64,000 bases of DNA from Pelagibacterium luteolum. GTDB lineage: Bacteria; Pseudomonadota; Alphaproteobacteria; Rhizobiales; Devosiaceae. Of the stretch, positions 1 through 9,864 are shown piece by piece. The first letter of the stretch is position 1, and each line of letters starts with the position of its first letter. The notes below the pieces were generated by a model, which ran no database searches, was not told the DNA's origin, and was given only the letters and a program-made list of their open reading frames with translations. The translations under genes were made by a program, and so were the position numbers. The stretch covers positions 67,001 through 131,000 of the forward strand of contig NZ_FNCS01000001.1 in assembly GCF_900100665.1 (NCBI RefSeq), read 5' to 3'.

Positions 1-715
1 GTATCATCTTGTTGGTTTCGGTTTCGATCCGATCGATCAGCGTCCGCTGAAATTCCTCCGCCGGCAGACCCGGTGGGATCGGCTCGAGAAATTTCGCCCG
101 CGCCGTACCCGGCCAGAGAACCGGGCTGTTGCGCCCCCAATATAGCCCCGACGTCAGCGCAACCGGAACCACCGGCACATTGAGCGCCATATAGAGTTTG
201 ACGATGCCCGACCGATAAGCCGGCACGTCAAGTGGCGCCCTCCTGGTTCCCTCGGGAAAAATGATGACCTTATGGCCTTGCGCAACCGATCCGCGCGCGT
301 GCTCGAGCATAAGCGGCATCGCCTCTTTGCCCTTCTTGCGGTCGACCGGAACGGTGTTGATCCAGCGTGCGCACCATCCGAAGAACGGAATATCGAGCAG
401 TTCTTTTTTCGCTATGAAGGCTGGTTCGTCCACATAGGGCAATATCGCGAAAATATCCCAGTCAGACTGATGCTTGGCCCCAATGATGCAACCCTCTTGG
501 GGAATGTTTTCCTGCCCCGTCACGACGGTACGAATTCCCACCACCCAACGCAGGAAGAATAAATTCGAGTCGCCCCAGTACTGCGCGATCCCCCGGCCTA
601 TGGGCTTGAGCTGCGGCGCGATTTTGGCCATCAACCCCATCACGATGGCGAGCGGCATGGTGTGCAGGAAATAGAGGGCGTAAAAAACCGCCGAGCGGAT
701 GGCTTGAACGATCAT
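1..715 (-). CDS. plsC: 1-acyl-sn-glycerol-3-phosphate acyltransferase (PlsC family), 3' end outside window
   Basis: Reading leftward, the frame is open from an ATG at 713-715 to the window edge (238 codons), so the C-terminus is missing. The protein starts with a hydrophobic segment (residues about 8-32) and carries both PlsC acyltransferase signatures: HX4D as HQSDWD at residues 82-87 and FPEGTR at 153-158. The family transfers an acyl chain to lysophosphatidic acid at the inner membrane to make phosphatidic acid. A GGTGGAG ribosome-binding site lies just upstream of the ATG. It lies 28 bp downstream of ftsX on the same strand and is probably co-transcribed with ftsEX. The family assignment is firm; the exact acyl acceptor is inferred. 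Confidence 0.9.
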   Translation of the reverse strand, partial: MIVQAIRSAVFYALYFLHTMPLAIVMGLMAKIAPQLKPIGRGIAQYWGDSNLFFLRWVVGIRTVVTGQENIPQEGCIIGAKHQSDWDIFAILPYVDEPAFIAKKELLDIPFFGWCARWINTVPVDRKKGKEAMPLMLEHARGSVAQGHKVIIFPEGTRRAPLDVPAYRSGIVKLYMALNVPVVPVALTSGLYWGRNSPVLWPGTARAKFLEPIPPGLPAEEFQRTLIDRIETETNKMI

Positions 716-743
716 GATCTACTCCACCCGTCCGCAGACCGGG

Positions 744-1664
744 CTAGGATATTTGGGTGAGGAAGCGTCGCACCGTCAACCGCGAGGTGACAGCGGTCAA
801 ACCTGCGATCACCAGAACGACACCCACAATACCCAAAAGCCCGCTGATGCCCAGCGCGAACTGACCGAACAGCACGCCAAGTTGCGCGCTGGAGGTTTCA
901 GGAACCACCGTGCTCATAGCCGTTCCCGCGATGATGAAAAATACGATCGCCGCGATTCCGCCTGCAAGGCCACCCTTCAGCCCGAGCAAGAGAAAGCGTC
1001 CCTGAAACTCGCCTGCAATGAACCGGTTCGACGCCCCGATGAAATGCAGCACGTCGACGATTTCTCGGTTGGTGGACATCGTCCCGCGGGTCGCAAAGAC
1101 AATGGCCAGCGTGGTGGCGACAAGAATGAGCGCGAGGACCAGGATACCCGACACCACGATCGTTCCGGCCATGGTGTTGAGTTGCACCCGCCACGCCGCA
1201 TGCGTTTCAAGTGTCGCACCGGGGATTGCAGCGATTTCGTTTTCCAGTCGCACGATGTCAGCGGCATTGGGGTCGGACAACTGCACGATCACTAGTCGTG
1301 GAATGGTGAGGTCGGAAAGGTCCAGCCCGGCACCGAGCCAGGGCTCAAGCAACGCTTCGCTCTCTTCGATCGTGAGCACCCGCGCGCTCGCCACCCCGGG
1401 AACCGCTTCAGATAGGGAAACGGCCAGCCGAAGGTTCGATTCGATCACCTCACCGTCGAGCGGTCGGATCTGGATGGTCAATTCACGTCCCACATCGGCA
1501 GACCAGCCCATGGCAGACTTCTGCACGAGCAACACGCCGCCGAATGTAACGCAGGATAAAAACGTCATGATGCCGATGAGCAGCATCAAAGTCCGCCCCG
1601 CCACCGACTGTGCCGGAACAATCGGATTGGGCCGCGGAAAGCGCAATTTCAGGCCCTCACTCAT
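744..1664 (-). CDS. ftsX: Cell division protein FtsX (ABC-transporter-like permease)
   Basis: 306 residues with the FtsX layout: a cytoplasmic N-terminus, TM1 at about residues 25-48, an extracytoplasmic domain to about 165, then three C-terminal TM helices (about 170-195, 220-248, 265-290). In the family FtsX pairs with FtsE to control peptidoglycan hydrolases at the septum. Its ATG (1662-1664) overlaps the 3' end of ftsE by 8 bp, typical of translational coupling. The extracytoplasmic loop is poorly conserved, as usual for FtsX, so the call rests on topology plus ftsE linkage. Confidence 0.9.
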   Translation of the reverse strand: MSEGLKLRFPRPNPIVPAQSVAGRTLMLLIGIMTFLSCVTFGGVLLVQKSAMGWSADVGRELTIQIRPLDGEVIESNLRLAVSLSEAVPGVASARVLTIEESEALLEPWLGAGLDLSDLTIPRLVIVQLSDPNAADIVRLENEIAAIPGATLETHAAWRVQLNTMAGTIVVSGILVLALILVATTLAIVFATRGTMSTNREIVDVLHFIGASNRFIAGEFQGRFLLLGLKGGLAGGIAAIVFFIIAGTAMSTVVPETSSAQLGVLFGQFALGISGLLGIVGVVLVIAGLTAVTSRLTVRRFLTQIS

Positions 1665-2316
1665 GGAAGGTCAGCTCCCCATCGTTCAAGAGCATGCGCG
1701 GATAATCGAATTTTTCGAGCAGTGCCAGTTCATGGGTGGCAAGGATAATGGTCGTACCCATTCTGTTGAGTTGCTCGAACAGATGAAGCAACCGCTCGGA
1801 CAATTCGGGGTCCACATTCCCCGTCGGTTCGTCCGCCAGAAGGATGTCGGGTTTTGCGATGACCGCCCGCGCGATCGCCGCGCGCTGCTTTTCGCCCCCC
1901 GAGAGAACGGCAGGATGAGCATCCATCCGATCACCTAGTCCCACCCAGTCCAAGAGCTCTTCCACGTTGGAGCGATAGCTCGCTTCGGCCTGGCCACGAA
2001 CCCGAAACGGCAGGGCAACATTTTCGAACGTCGTCAAATGATCGAGCAGCCGAAATTCCTGAAAGACGATGCCGATATGGCGGCGCATCTGCAGGAGCCG
2101 GTCCCTGTCGAGCGCCGTCACGTCCTCGCCAAACATCGAAACCGATCCGCGGGTCGGCTTGAGTGACAAAAGCAAAAGACGCAACAACGAGGTCTTGCCC
2201 GAGCCCGACGGCCCGGTCAGGAAATGAAACGAACCCGGTGAGATCGTGAAGGTCAGATCTTTGAGAATTTCAGGACCATGCCCATAGCGCAGCCCCACAT
2301 TGTCGAACGCGATCAA
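1657..2316 (-). CDS. ftsE: Cell division ATP-binding protein FtsE
   Basis: 219-residue ABC ATPase. Walker A is GPSGSGKTS near residue 36, the signature is LSGGEKQR near 138, and Walker B runs into DEPTGNVD near 163, the Asn-Val-Asp form being typical of FtsE. It energises FtsX in the divisome. The start appears to be TTG (2314-2316), preceded by a purine-rich AAAGGGGCGGG; the N-terminus MIAFDNVGLRYG fits family alignments and no better ATG exists. It is the first gene of ftsE-ftsX-plsC, divergent from the zinc-ribbon gene across 147 bp that should hold both promoters. Confidence 0.95.
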   Translation of the reverse strand: MIAFDNVGLRYGHGPEILKDLTFTISPGSFHFLTGPSGSGKTSLLRLLLLSLKPTRGSVSMFGEDVTALDRDRLLQMRRHIGIVFQEFRLLDHLTTFENVALPFRVRGQAEASYRSNVEELLDWVGLGDRMDAHPAVLSGGEKQRAAIARAVIAKPDILLADEPTGNVDPELSERLLHLFEQLNRMGTTIILATHELALLEKFDYPRMLLNDGELTFHE

Positions 2317-2463
2317 ACCCGCCCCTTTCGCGAATCACTTGGCTCAAAAACACTCTAGCAGCGATCACCCAGCCATGGCGGCAATGGGGCGGTGTTTCAA
2401 GAGTTTTAACCCGCCACCCCTAGTGTTTCCCTCGACAACAGCCCACAGGACCGCGGCCAGAGC

Positions 2464-3333
2464 GTGATCATCACTTGCCCCAACTGCCGGACACGCTATC
2501 GCCTGGCGTCCGATGCCCTCAGTGCGGCTGGACGGCAGGTGCAATGCGCGGCGTGTTCTGAGCTTTGGTATGCCACCCCGAGCTTTCCTGCACCGCCCGT
2601 TCCTGACCCTGAACCCAGTGACGACGAGCTCGTATTTCGCGCTGATTCCGACACGCTGTTCACCCAGGCTGACGAAGATCGTCTCGACGATGCGTTCTTG
2701 CGCGCCGATCAGACTGTGCCGCTGAAAAACGATATCGAGCAGCCCGAGCCCCTCGAAGAGCCCGCCAACCAGGACCTCCCGCAATCGAGTGCTACCGACG
2801 CGCGGCATCATCGCGCTAGGACCGAAGCTCTCGCCAAGCGCCGCCGTGGCATGATCGCGGCCCTGCCGATGTCACGCGTACGACGCCTCTTCAGGATGGC
2901 GACGGCGATCACGCTGGTCGGGCTCCTGGCGTCCGCGATCGCCTTCAGAACAGATATCGTTCGCGCCGTTCCTCAGCTCGATGGCCTCTATAGTCTTGTG
3001 GGACTTGGAACAAATGTCGTCGGACTTGATTTTACCGACGTTAAGACTCTGGGAACCACGCGTGACGGAAACAATGTCCTGATCGTCACCGCTAAGATTT
3101 CCAACATTACGAATCGGCTAGCCTACGTCCCATCCGTGCTTGTCAGTCTTTTGGGATCAGAGAGCCAGGTACTCTACGAATGGACTGTAACGCCATCGGT
3201 CCGCGAAATACTGCCAGGCGATCTACTTGAGATCGACGCACAATTAACCGGGCCGCCACAAGGCGTATCCGCCGTGAGATTAAGCTTCGTAGAGGGTCGA
3301 AATAGGCCCGTCGGCGACGCAGGCGCCAGTTGA
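2464..3333 (+). CDS. MJ0042-type zinc-ribbon, single-pass membrane protein
   Basis: 289 residues from a GTG start. The N-terminus is a zinc ribbon, CPNC at residues 5-8 and CAAC near 29-32, matching the MJ0042/zinc_ribbon_5 family. An acidic, poorly ordered linker follows, then one TM helix (about residues 140-160) and a C-terminal extracytoplasmic domain resembling DUF3426-type regions. Function is unknown. In Hyphomicrobiales this gene commonly sits beside ftsE and a CpdR-like regulator, as here. The start is supported because the CxxC motif begins only four residues in. Confidence 0.8.
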   Translation: MIITCPNCRTRYRLASDALSAAGRQVQCAACSELWYATPSFPAPPVPDPEPSDDELVFRADSDTLFTQADEDRLDDAFLRADQTVPLKNDIEQPEPLEEPANQDLPQSSATDARHHRARTEALAKRRRGMIAALPMSRVRRLFRMATAITLVGLLASAIAFRTDIVRAVPQLDGLYSLVGLGTNVVGLDFTDVKTLGTTRDGNNVLIVTAKISNITNRLAYVPSVLVSLLGSESQVLYEWTVTPSVREILPGDLLEIDAQLTGPPQGVSAVRLSFVEGRNRPVGDAGAS

Positions 3334-3419
3334 GCGCTTGAGACAGAATATTGCAGGTTCGCCTTGGCCCAGGGATTCGCTGGCCCGAGGACACGAGCCC
3401 GATCGGAGACAGATACACC

Positions 3420-3824
3420 ATGGCCCGCATTCTTGTGGCAGAAGATGATGACAACGTCCGCAGCTTTGTGGTGCGCGCGCTGCAGATGAGCGGTCACGAC
3501 GTGATGGACGCCTCGGATGGCGGTCTGGCACTCGAAATTGTCGCCGAGGAAGACGGGCAGTTCGACCTCTTGGTCTCCGACATCAAGATGCCTGTGATGG
3601 ACGGCATTTCGCTCGCCCTTAGCGTCGGAGCCACATATCCAGACCTTACGATCGTACTCATGACCGGCTTTGCCGACCAGCGCGAGCGCGCGCACGGGCT
3701 TGATGCGCTAATCTATGATGTAATCAACAAGCCCTTCTCCCTCGCCCAACTGGTCGAGAAGGTGAGCGATGCGCTGGCTGGCCGACCTGCGGAAATCATT
3801 CCTTTGGCCCGCTCGGCACTCTGA
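3420..3824 (+). CDS. cpdR: Single-domain response regulator, CpdR-like
   Basis: 134 residues, a stand-alone receiver domain. Acidic pocket D9/D10, phospho-acceptor D54 in VSDIKMP, the switch Thr in LMTGFA and the Lys in NKPFS are all present, with no output domain. In alphaproteobacteria CpdR is an adaptor that in its unphosphorylated form directs ClpXP substrates to the pole and is controlled by CckA-ChpT. The start is set at the ATG at 3420; an upstream in-frame ATG at 3351 would add 23 residues before the receiver fold. It precedes the PLD gene by 8 bp, so the two are likely one transcript. CpdR versus another single-domain receiver is inferred from sequence and context. Confidence 0.8.
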   Translation: MARILVAEDDDNVRSFVVRALQMSGHDVMDASDGGLALEIVAEEDGQFDLLVSDIKMPVMDGISLALSVGATYPDLTIVLMTGFADQRERAHGLDALIYDVINKPFSLAQLVEKVSDALAGRPAEIIPLARSAL

Positions 3825-3832
3825 ACCCAGCC

Positions 3833-5308
3833 ATGTCCACCCCCATCGCCAATACTGGCTTTGTGCCCGGCAGCAATTGCCTTGAGGTGCACGAAGCCGA
3901 TCGTTTTGGGGTGATCGTGGATGCCGATGATTATTTCTCGATCGCGCGGCGGGCCATGCTGGGGGCTAAGCGGCGCATCACGCTGATAGGGTGGGATTTC
4001 GACGCCCGTATCGCGATCGGCGCCCCAAGTGTCGACGGCGGACCAGAGACCCTTGGCGATTTCATATATTGGCTCGTCGAGCGAAATCCCGAGCTCGAAA
4101 TATTTCTGCTCCGCTGGGACGTCGGTGCCCTCAAGAGCGTATTCCGCGGCACGACCCTCCTGAGCCTTTTCAAGTGGATGGCGCACCCACGCATTCATAC
4201 AAAGCTCGATCGTCACCATCCTACAGCATCCTCGCACCATCAAAAGATCGTGGTCATCGATGAGGCGCTGGCGTTTGTCGGCGGCATCGACATGGTCTCG
4301 GGTCGCTGGGACACGCGTGAGCATCGCTTCGCTGACGAGAGGCGTAAGCACCCAGGCAGCAACAAGCCCTATAAGCCCTGGCACGACGCGACCTCTGCTA
4401 TGACGGGCCCGGTTGTCGATACGATCTTGAGCGTCTGTCGTGAACGCTGGGATGACGCGGGCGGCAAGCCTCCGATGACGCCACTTTCCGACACAGCGGC
4501 GATCTGGCCTGAAGGGCTCTGGACACATTTTCAGACTATGCCGGTAGCCATTTCGCGCTCGGCGCCCGAGATGGACGACCGAAAAGGCATCCATGAGATC
4601 GAGAAACTCTATCTCGACCAGATCGCCGGCGCGCAGCGGTTTGTCTATGCGGAAAGTCAATATTTCGCGTCGCGCCGTATCGCCGAAGCCATTGCTAAAC
4701 GACTTCAGGAGCCCGACGGCCCCGAGTTCGTAATCGTCAACCCTGAGACCGCCGAAGGTTGGCTGGAACCGATCGCAATGGATACGGCTCGCGCGCGACT
4801 TGTCGAGACGCTGCGACGACTTGATACACATGGACGCTTTCGGCTCTATCACCCCGTCAACGCTGGGGGTGAAGCCATCTATGTCCACGCAAAGATCCTG
4901 CTCATCGACGATCAGATCCTTCGCATCGGCTCATCGAACATGAACAACCGCTCCATGCGGCTCGACACCGAGTGCGACGTGAGCGTCATGGCGAGATCGC
5001 CAGATGAATCCAAAGTCATCGCCGATCTGCGCAACGATCTTGTCGCCGAACATCTGGGCTGCAATCCAGGTTTGGTTGCCGAACGCCTAGCAGTCAGCGG
5101 CTCGCTGATCCAAACGATCGAACATTTGCGCGGCGATGGCCGCACTCTCAAGCCCTACGAAACCCCGGATCTCTCGGGTGTCGAAGCATGGCTGGCAGAG
5201 AACGAGGTCCTCGATCCGGAGGGACCCGGCGAAATGTTCGAACTCCAGAATCGCAAGAGCTTGTTTCGTGGATTGCGGGATCGCCTGCGGCCCCACCACA
5301 ATAACTAA
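3833..5308 (+). CDS. Phospholipase D-like protein with two HKD motifs
   Basis: 491 residues with duplicated PLD catalytic motifs: H136-x-K138-x4-D143 and H352-x-K354-x4-D359, each followed by a GG/GS-type segment (FVGGID, RIGSSN). Such proteins hydrolyse phosphodiester bonds in phospholipids or perform transphosphatidylation (cardiolipin synthase-type chemistry). There is no clear signal peptide or N-terminal TM helix, so it resembles soluble bacterial PLDs rather than classical membrane-anchored Cls. It starts 8 bp after the CpdR-like gene. Its 3' end faces lysA, 27 bp away. Substrate is unknown. Confidence 0.85.
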   Translation: MSTPIANTGFVPGSNCLEVHEADRFGVIVDADDYFSIARRAMLGAKRRITLIGWDFDARIAIGAPSVDGGPETLGDFIYWLVERNPELEIFLLRWDVGALKSVFRGTTLLSLFKWMAHPRIHTKLDRHHPTASSHHQKIVVIDEALAFVGGIDMVSGRWDTREHRFADERRKHPGSNKPYKPWHDATSAMTGPVVDTILSVCRERWDDAGGKPPMTPLSDTAAIWPEGLWTHFQTMPVAISRSAPEMDDRKGIHEIEKLYLDQIAGAQRFVYAESQYFASRRIAEAIAKRLQEPDGPEFVIVNPETAEGWLEPIAMDTARARLVETLRRLDTHGRFRLYHPVNAGGEAIYVHAKILLIDDQILRIGSSNMNNRSMRLDTECDVSVMARSPDESKVIADLRNDLVAEHLGCNPGLVAERLAVSGSLIQTIEHLRGDGRTLKPYETPDLSGVEAWLAENEVLDPEGPGEMFELQNRKSLFRGLRDRLRPHHNN

Positions 5309-5335
5309 ACGACGCTGAAGCGACCTGCCATCAAT

Positions 5336-6607
5336 TCAGTCGAGCCAACTCGGCACGCTGTCCCGGGCAATAAGCGCGTCGAGGGTCTCGCGGGGACGGA
5401 CCGTGTGCCACCTGCTTCCGCTCACCAACACTTCGGCGACCAGCGGACGCGTGTTGTAGCTTGAACTCATGACCGCCCCATAGGCGCCTGCGGTCATTAC
5501 CGCCAAGAGGTCACCTTCGGCGACGCTAGCCATCGTTCGGTTGAGCCCCAGATAGTCACCTGTTTCGCATACCGGCCCCACGACATCCGCCGTAATGCGC
5601 TCGGCGTCCGGCGCCGACTGGCGAACCGGCAAGATATCGTGATGCGCTTCATAGAGCGTTGGACGAATGAGATCATTCATCCCAGCATCGACTACGACAA
5701 AGCACTTCTTGTCAGTGGGTTTCACGTATTCGACCCGCGTGACCAATACCCCGGCATTACCCGCAATCAGACGACCGGGCTCGAGGATCAGCTTGCAGCC
5801 CAGCGGTCCCACATGACGGCGCACGACTTTGGCATATTCGATCGGATCGGGCGGCGGGTTGTTGTCGGTCTGGTAAGGGATGCCAAGGCCGCCACCCACA
5901 TCCACATGCTTGATCGTGTGCCCCGCAACGCGCAGGCGCCCCACCAGCTCCGTGAGCAGCGCAAAGGCATTATCGAAAGGCTCAAGATCGACGATCTGGC
6001 TGCCGATATGCATGTCGACACCCACGGCCTCGAGATGCTCACACGCAGCAATCCGGGCATAGACCTCTTCAGCGCGTTCGAATGGAATGCCGAACTTGTT
6101 TTCCGATTTCCCCGTCGAAATCTTTGCGTGCGTCTTAGCGTCAACGTCCGGGTTCACCCGCACGGACACATGCGCAACGCGCCCCATTTGCCCGGCCACG
6201 GTATTGAGCCGTTCGAGCTCAGGTTCGGATTCGAGATTAAAGCACAATATCCCGGCTTCAAGCGCCGCACGCATTTCGGCATGTGTCTTGGCCACGCCCG
6301 AAAAGATGATCTTGTCGGCCGGAATGCCGGCGCGCAACGCGCGTTCGAGTTCTCCCAGCGAGACAACATCGGCGCCGATACCCTCACGCGCCGCAATAGC
6401 CAGCATCGCTTGGTTCGAATTGGCCTTCATGGCGTAGGCCACCAGCGTATCGATCCCTTCGAACGCCTCGGCCATGACCCGAATATGGCGGGTGAACGTC
6501 GCTTCGGAATAGCAGTAAAACGGAGTGCCGATCTCTTCGGCAACCTCCATCAGATCGACGTCCTCGGCAAACATCGTTCCGGCGCGATATTGAAAGTGGT
6601 GCACCAA
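5336..6607 (-). CDS. lysA: Diaminopimelate decarboxylase
   Basis: 423 residues, a fold-type III PLP enzyme that converts meso-diaminopimelate to L-lysine. The PLP lysine lies in VAYAMKANSN near residue 63, the Gly-rich phosphate-binding stretch is VDVGGGLGIPY, and the C-terminal substrate-binding motif is GPVCETGDY. It lies 2 bp downstream of argH. The start is a TTG (6605-6607), or the adjacent GTG at 6602-6604; GGGAG in the argH 3' end can serve as ribosome-binding site, pointing to coupling. The small lipoprotein gene often found between argH and lysA in rhizobia is absent. Confidence 0.95.
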   Translation of the reverse strand: MVHHFQYRAGTMFAEDVDLMEVAEEIGTPFYCYSEATFTRHIRVMAEAFEGIDTLVAYAMKANSNQAMLAIAAREGIGADVVSLGELERALRAGIPADKIIFSGVAKTHAEMRAALEAGILCFNLESEPELERLNTVAGQMGRVAHVSVRVNPDVDAKTHAKISTGKSENKFGIPFERAEEVYARIAACEHLEAVGVDMHIGSQIVDLEPFDNAFALLTELVGRLRVAGHTIKHVDVGGGLGIPYQTDNNPPPDPIEYAKVVRRHVGPLGCKLILEPGRLIAGNAGVLVTRVEYVKPTDKKCFVVVDAGMNDLIRPTLYEAHHDILPVRQSAPDAERITADVVGPVCETGDYLGLNRTMASVAEGDLLAVMTAGAYGAVMSSSYNTRPLVAEVLVSGSRWHTVRPRETLDALIARDSVPSWLD

Positions 6608-6609
6608 CT

Positions 6610-7992
6610 TTAAGCTCCCAACCGTGCCCGCCAGAGCTTGACCTGTTCTTTGACATTGGCCGGCGCCGTACCGCCAAAGCTCGTGCGCGACTTGACCGAA
6701 TTGTCCACCCCAAGCACCTTGAAGACCTGGCTGGTGATCCGCTCGTCGATTTCCTTGAAATCTTCGATGGTCAGACCTTCGAGACCACAGCCCTTGGCTT
6801 CCGCCGCCGCAACCGCTCGGCCGGTGATGTGGTGGGCATCGCGGAAAGGCACATTGACCGCCCGCACAAGCCAGTCGGCCAGATCCGTCGCGGTAGAAAA
6901 TCCAGCACCCGCCGCAGCCGCCATCTTCTCGCGATTGACGGTCAGATCGCTCATCATCCCGGTCATCGCCGCCAGTGAGAGCGAGAAATTATCGAGCGCG
7001 TCGAAAGCAACTTCCTTGTCTTCCTGCATGTCCTTGGAATAGGCCAAGGGCAGCCCCTTCATCACGATCAGCAGCGACGAGAACGCCGAGAAAATCCGCG
7101 CCACCTTGGCCCGGATCAACTCCGCTGCGTCTGGATTGCGCTTTTGCGGCATGATCGAAGAGCCGGTCGAAAACTTGTCCGAAAGCCGCACGAAGGCGAA
7201 CTGCGCCGAAGACCAGATCACCAGTTCTTCCGACAGTCGCGACAAATGCATGGCGCAGATCGAAGCGGCAGAGAGCGTTTCCAAAATGAAATCGCGGTCC
7301 GAAACCGCATCGAGCGAATTGGCCGTCGGGCGGTCGAACCCGAGCGCTTCTGCGGTCATGTGCCGGTCGATCGGAAAGCTAGTGCCCGCCAGTGCCGCCG
7401 CGCCCAGCGGGCTTTCATTGAGCCGCGCCCGCGCATCGAGAAGGCGTCCCTTGTCGCGCGCCAGCATCTCGACATAGGCGAGCATATGATGGCCAAATGT
7501 CACCGGCTGCGCACTTTGCAGATGCGTAAAGCCCGGCATGACAGTCTCGGCTTCAGCCTCGGCCTTGTCGATCAGAACTTTCTGGAGAGTCTCGACCTGA
7601 GCAACCAGCGTATCGAGACAATCGCGCACATAGAGTTTGAAGTCCGTGGCCACTTGGTCGTTGCGCGACCGTGCGGTGTGCAAGCGCCCCGCGGGTTCCC
7701 CGATCAACTCCTTGAGCCGGCTTTCGACATTCATGTGAATGTCCTCGAGCGCTCGCGAGAAGGTGAACTCTCCCCTCTCGATTTCGCCGCGCACGGTCTC
7801 TAGACCGGACACGATCGCGTCCTTATCGTCGCGCGTCAGAATGCCGACTGTTTCAAGCATGTTGGCATGCGCTATGGAGCCGGCAATGTCTTGCGTATAG
7901 AGGCGTTTGTCGAAACCGATAGAAGCGTTGATCTCTTCCATGATGGCGTCGGGACCGGATGCGAACCGGCCTCCCCACATGCGATTGCTCAT
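6610..7992 (-). CDS. argH: Argininosuccinate lyase
   Basis: 460 residues, full length for the family. It begins SNRMWGGRF and carries the fumarase/aspartase-superfamily signature [12 protein letters not shown] (near residue 280). Catalytic context motifs SRNDQVATD and TFGHHM are also present. It splits argininosuccinate into arginine and fumarate. It is the first gene of argH-lysA on the minus strand. A tlpA-like gene starts 34 bp away in the opposite direction, as in many Hyphomicrobiales. Confidence 0.97.
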   Translation of the reverse strand: MSNRMWGGRFASGPDAIMEEINASIGFDKRLYTQDIAGSIAHANMLETVGILTRDDKDAIVSGLETVRGEIERGEFTFSRALEDIHMNVESRLKELIGEPAGRLHTARSRNDQVATDFKLYVRDCLDTLVAQVETLQKVLIDKAEAEAETVMPGFTHLQSAQPVTFGHHMLAYVEMLARDKGRLLDARARLNESPLGAAALAGTSFPIDRHMTAEALGFDRPTANSLDAVSDRDFILETLSAASICAMHLSRLSEELVIWSSAQFAFVRLSDKFSTGSSIMPQKRNPDAAELIRAKVARIFSAFSSLLIVMKGLPLAYSKDMQEDKEVAFDALDNFSLSLAAMTGMMSDLTVNREKMAAAAGAGFSTATDLADWLVRAVNVPFRDAHHITGRAVAAAEAKGCGLEGLTIEDFKEIDERITSQVFKVLGVDNSVKSRTSFGGTAPANVKEQVKLWRARLGA

Positions 7993-8026
7993 CGGCGCCC
8001 CTTAGATTTTGTACGAGTGAAGATTG

Positions 8027-8692
8027 ATGGACCAGAACGAGTCGGACACAGGCGAAAAGCGCAAAAAGCCCCGCAGGCTGTTGGCCGGCGTCGGTCTTTC
8101 CGCAGCGGCGGTAGGTATAGCGACGGCGGTTTGGGTTAGCAATGGCGGCATGGGGCTCGCGGCAAGCTGTCCCGCACAGCCCGAGATCGCCCAGACCATC
8201 GACGATGCAGCACGTGGCGAGCTTGCGGCCCTCATGCCGTCCCAGCAATGGCGCGATTATTCCGACCTCGCCTTCCAGGACGCCGACGGCAATCCGATAA
8301 CGCTTGCCGATTTCGCCGGAAAGAAGCTCCTCGTCAATTTCTGGGCCACATGGTGCGCCCCGTGCCGGGAAGAAATGCCCTTCCTCGATGCCCTGCAGGA
8401 GGACTACGGCGGGGATGACTTCCAAGTCGTCGCCGTCAGCCTCGACATGGGGTCCGACGGCCCCACCGCCGCGCAACTGTTCCTCGACGAGATCGGCGCC
8501 GGCAATCTCGCCTTGTATGCAGATCCCACCTACCAGCTCTTTGAACGTCTGCGGAACGACGCGGTGACCCTCGGGCTGCCGGCAACCGTCCTCGTGGGCG
8601 AGGACGGCTGCGAACTGGGCGTGTTGCAAGGGCCGGCCCATTGGGACAGCCCAGATGGGCGCCGAGTCATCGAAACATTGCTCGAAATTTGA
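8027..8692 (+). CDS. tlpA: TlpA-family thiol:disulfide oxidoreductase, membrane-anchored
   Basis: 221 residues. A basic N-terminus (KRKKPRR) and one hydrophobic segment (about residues 18-42) anchor a periplasmic thioredoxin-like domain with active site WCAPC in [16 protein letters not shown]. TlpA in rhizobia reduces proteins needed for cytochrome aa3 maturation; that role is assumed from family. The start is taken at ATG 8027; the TTG immediately before it is possible but adds only one residue. Divergent from argH across 34 bp. Confidence 0.9.
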   Translation: MDQNESDTGEKRKKPRRLLAGVGLSAAAVGIATAVWVSNGGMGLAASCPAQPEIAQTIDDAARGELAALMPSQQWRDYSDLAFQDADGNPITLADFAGKKLLVNFWATWCAPCREEMPFLDALQEDYGGDDFQVVAVSLDMGSDGPTAAQLFLDEIGAGNLALYADPTYQLFERLRNDAVTLGLPATVLVGEDGCELGVLQGPAHWDSPDGRRVIETLLEI

Positions 8693-8785
8693 GGCAGGAA
8701 ACCTACTTACTAAAAATTGAGGACTTGCTTGTATTTTAGGCACTCGGTCAACTCACCGTGCGGTGCCCGAAGTGCACGTTGAAAA

Positions 8786-9859
8786 ATGAAGGCGGTTGCT
8801 CAAGAGGTTCTGTTTCTGACGGACCCGCAATCGCGCGATGATGTCGCCAGTCTTGCCTGGCCCTCCAATGTCCGCATCGAGGCCCTGGATGCGTCGCGAC
8901 CGCACGACAACACGGACTTCAAGGTCATTGTCGTGGATGCCGACCTCACCTGTGGTTCGACGATCGAACTTCTGCGCCAGACCTTGAAATCGGTTGATCG
9001 GCAGATACCGCGCCACTTCGCCGTCAATCAGGGGCGTCGTATTGAAGTCGTACAGGCTCAGGTTCTAGGCGCGCGATCGATCCGTCCCCGTCCATTGAGC
9101 ATCGAAGATCTTCAGGCGATCCTCGCGGAGGCTTATGGGGCGCGATCCTCCGCTCTTGCCGAGGAGCCCTTGGCCGCGCTCGTCACTACGACCCATACTG
9201 GCTCGCGAGCGCTGGGCGGCGTTTTCGATGCAATCCAGTCCGGTGGCATGCTCCGCCGATCGGAACTTGAGAGTGCCAGCGAAGATATCGCGGACGCCAT
9301 CGCCGACGACGGCATCGCCTCTTGGCTAGAGGCGGTACGAGCACATCACCAGGGCACATTCCAGCACTGCCTGTTGGTCACAGGCGTTCTCACCAGTTTT
9401 GCTCAGGCACTCGGCATGAGCCATTCCGACGTCTCGCTCCTCACGACGGCTGGCCTTCTCCACGATATCGGCAAGGCTATGATCCCCATTGATATCCTTG
9501 AAAAACCTGGTGCCCTCAGTCAGCACGAATTCAGAACCATCGCGCAGCACCCTGTGATCGGGTATGACTACCTCTTGAGCCAGGGGGAACTCGATGGCGT
9601 CATTCTGGACGCAGTTCGCGGTCATCACGAGTATCTCGACGGATCAGGCTATCCCGATCATCTGTCCGGGTCGCAACTGGGCGACGTGACCCGCATCCTG
9701 ACCGTTTGCGACATCTATGGCGCCTTGTGCGAAAGACGGTCTTACAAATCGGCAATGCCACCGGAAAAGGCATTGGAACTGCTCGAAAGCATGGCAAATG
9801 CCGGCAAACTCGAAACTGCTTTAGTGAAGGCCCTGCGCCGCGCAGTCCTTCCCGCGTAA
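8786..9859 (+). CDS. HD-GYP domain phosphodiesterase with N-terminal receiver-like region
   Basis: 357 residues. The C-terminal half is an HD-GYP domain: HD dyad H226-D227 in LLHDIGK, the HHEYLDGSGYP motif ending at G288-Y289-P290, and downstream metal ligands in DIYGALCERR. This domain hydrolyses cyclic di-GMP. The N-terminal part (about 1-110) looks receiver-like in spacing but I cannot place a convincing phospho-acceptor pocket, so it may be a degenerate receiver. The gene is convergent with, and 5 bp from, the GNAT gene. Confidence 0.85.
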   Translation: MKAVAQEVLFLTDPQSRDDVASLAWPSNVRIEALDASRPHDNTDFKVIVVDADLTCGSTIELLRQTLKSVDRQIPRHFAVNQGRRIEVVQAQVLGARSIRPRPLSIEDLQAILAEAYGARSSALAEEPLAALVTTTHTGSRALGGVFDAIQSGGMLRRSELESASEDIADAIADDGIASWLEAVRAHHQGTFQHCLLVTGVLTSFAQALGMSHSDVSLLTTAGLLHDIGKAMIPIDILEKPGALSQHEFRTIAQHPVIGYDYLLSQGELDGVILDAVRGHHEYLDGSGYPDHLSGSQLGDVTRILTVCDIYGALCERRSYKSAMPPEKALELLESMANAGKLETALVKALRRAVLPA

Positions 9860-9864
9860 ACCGA

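Noticed and set aside
3713-4888. 391-codon minus-strand open frame
   Set aside because: Antisense to the phospholipase D-like gene with intact HKD motifs.
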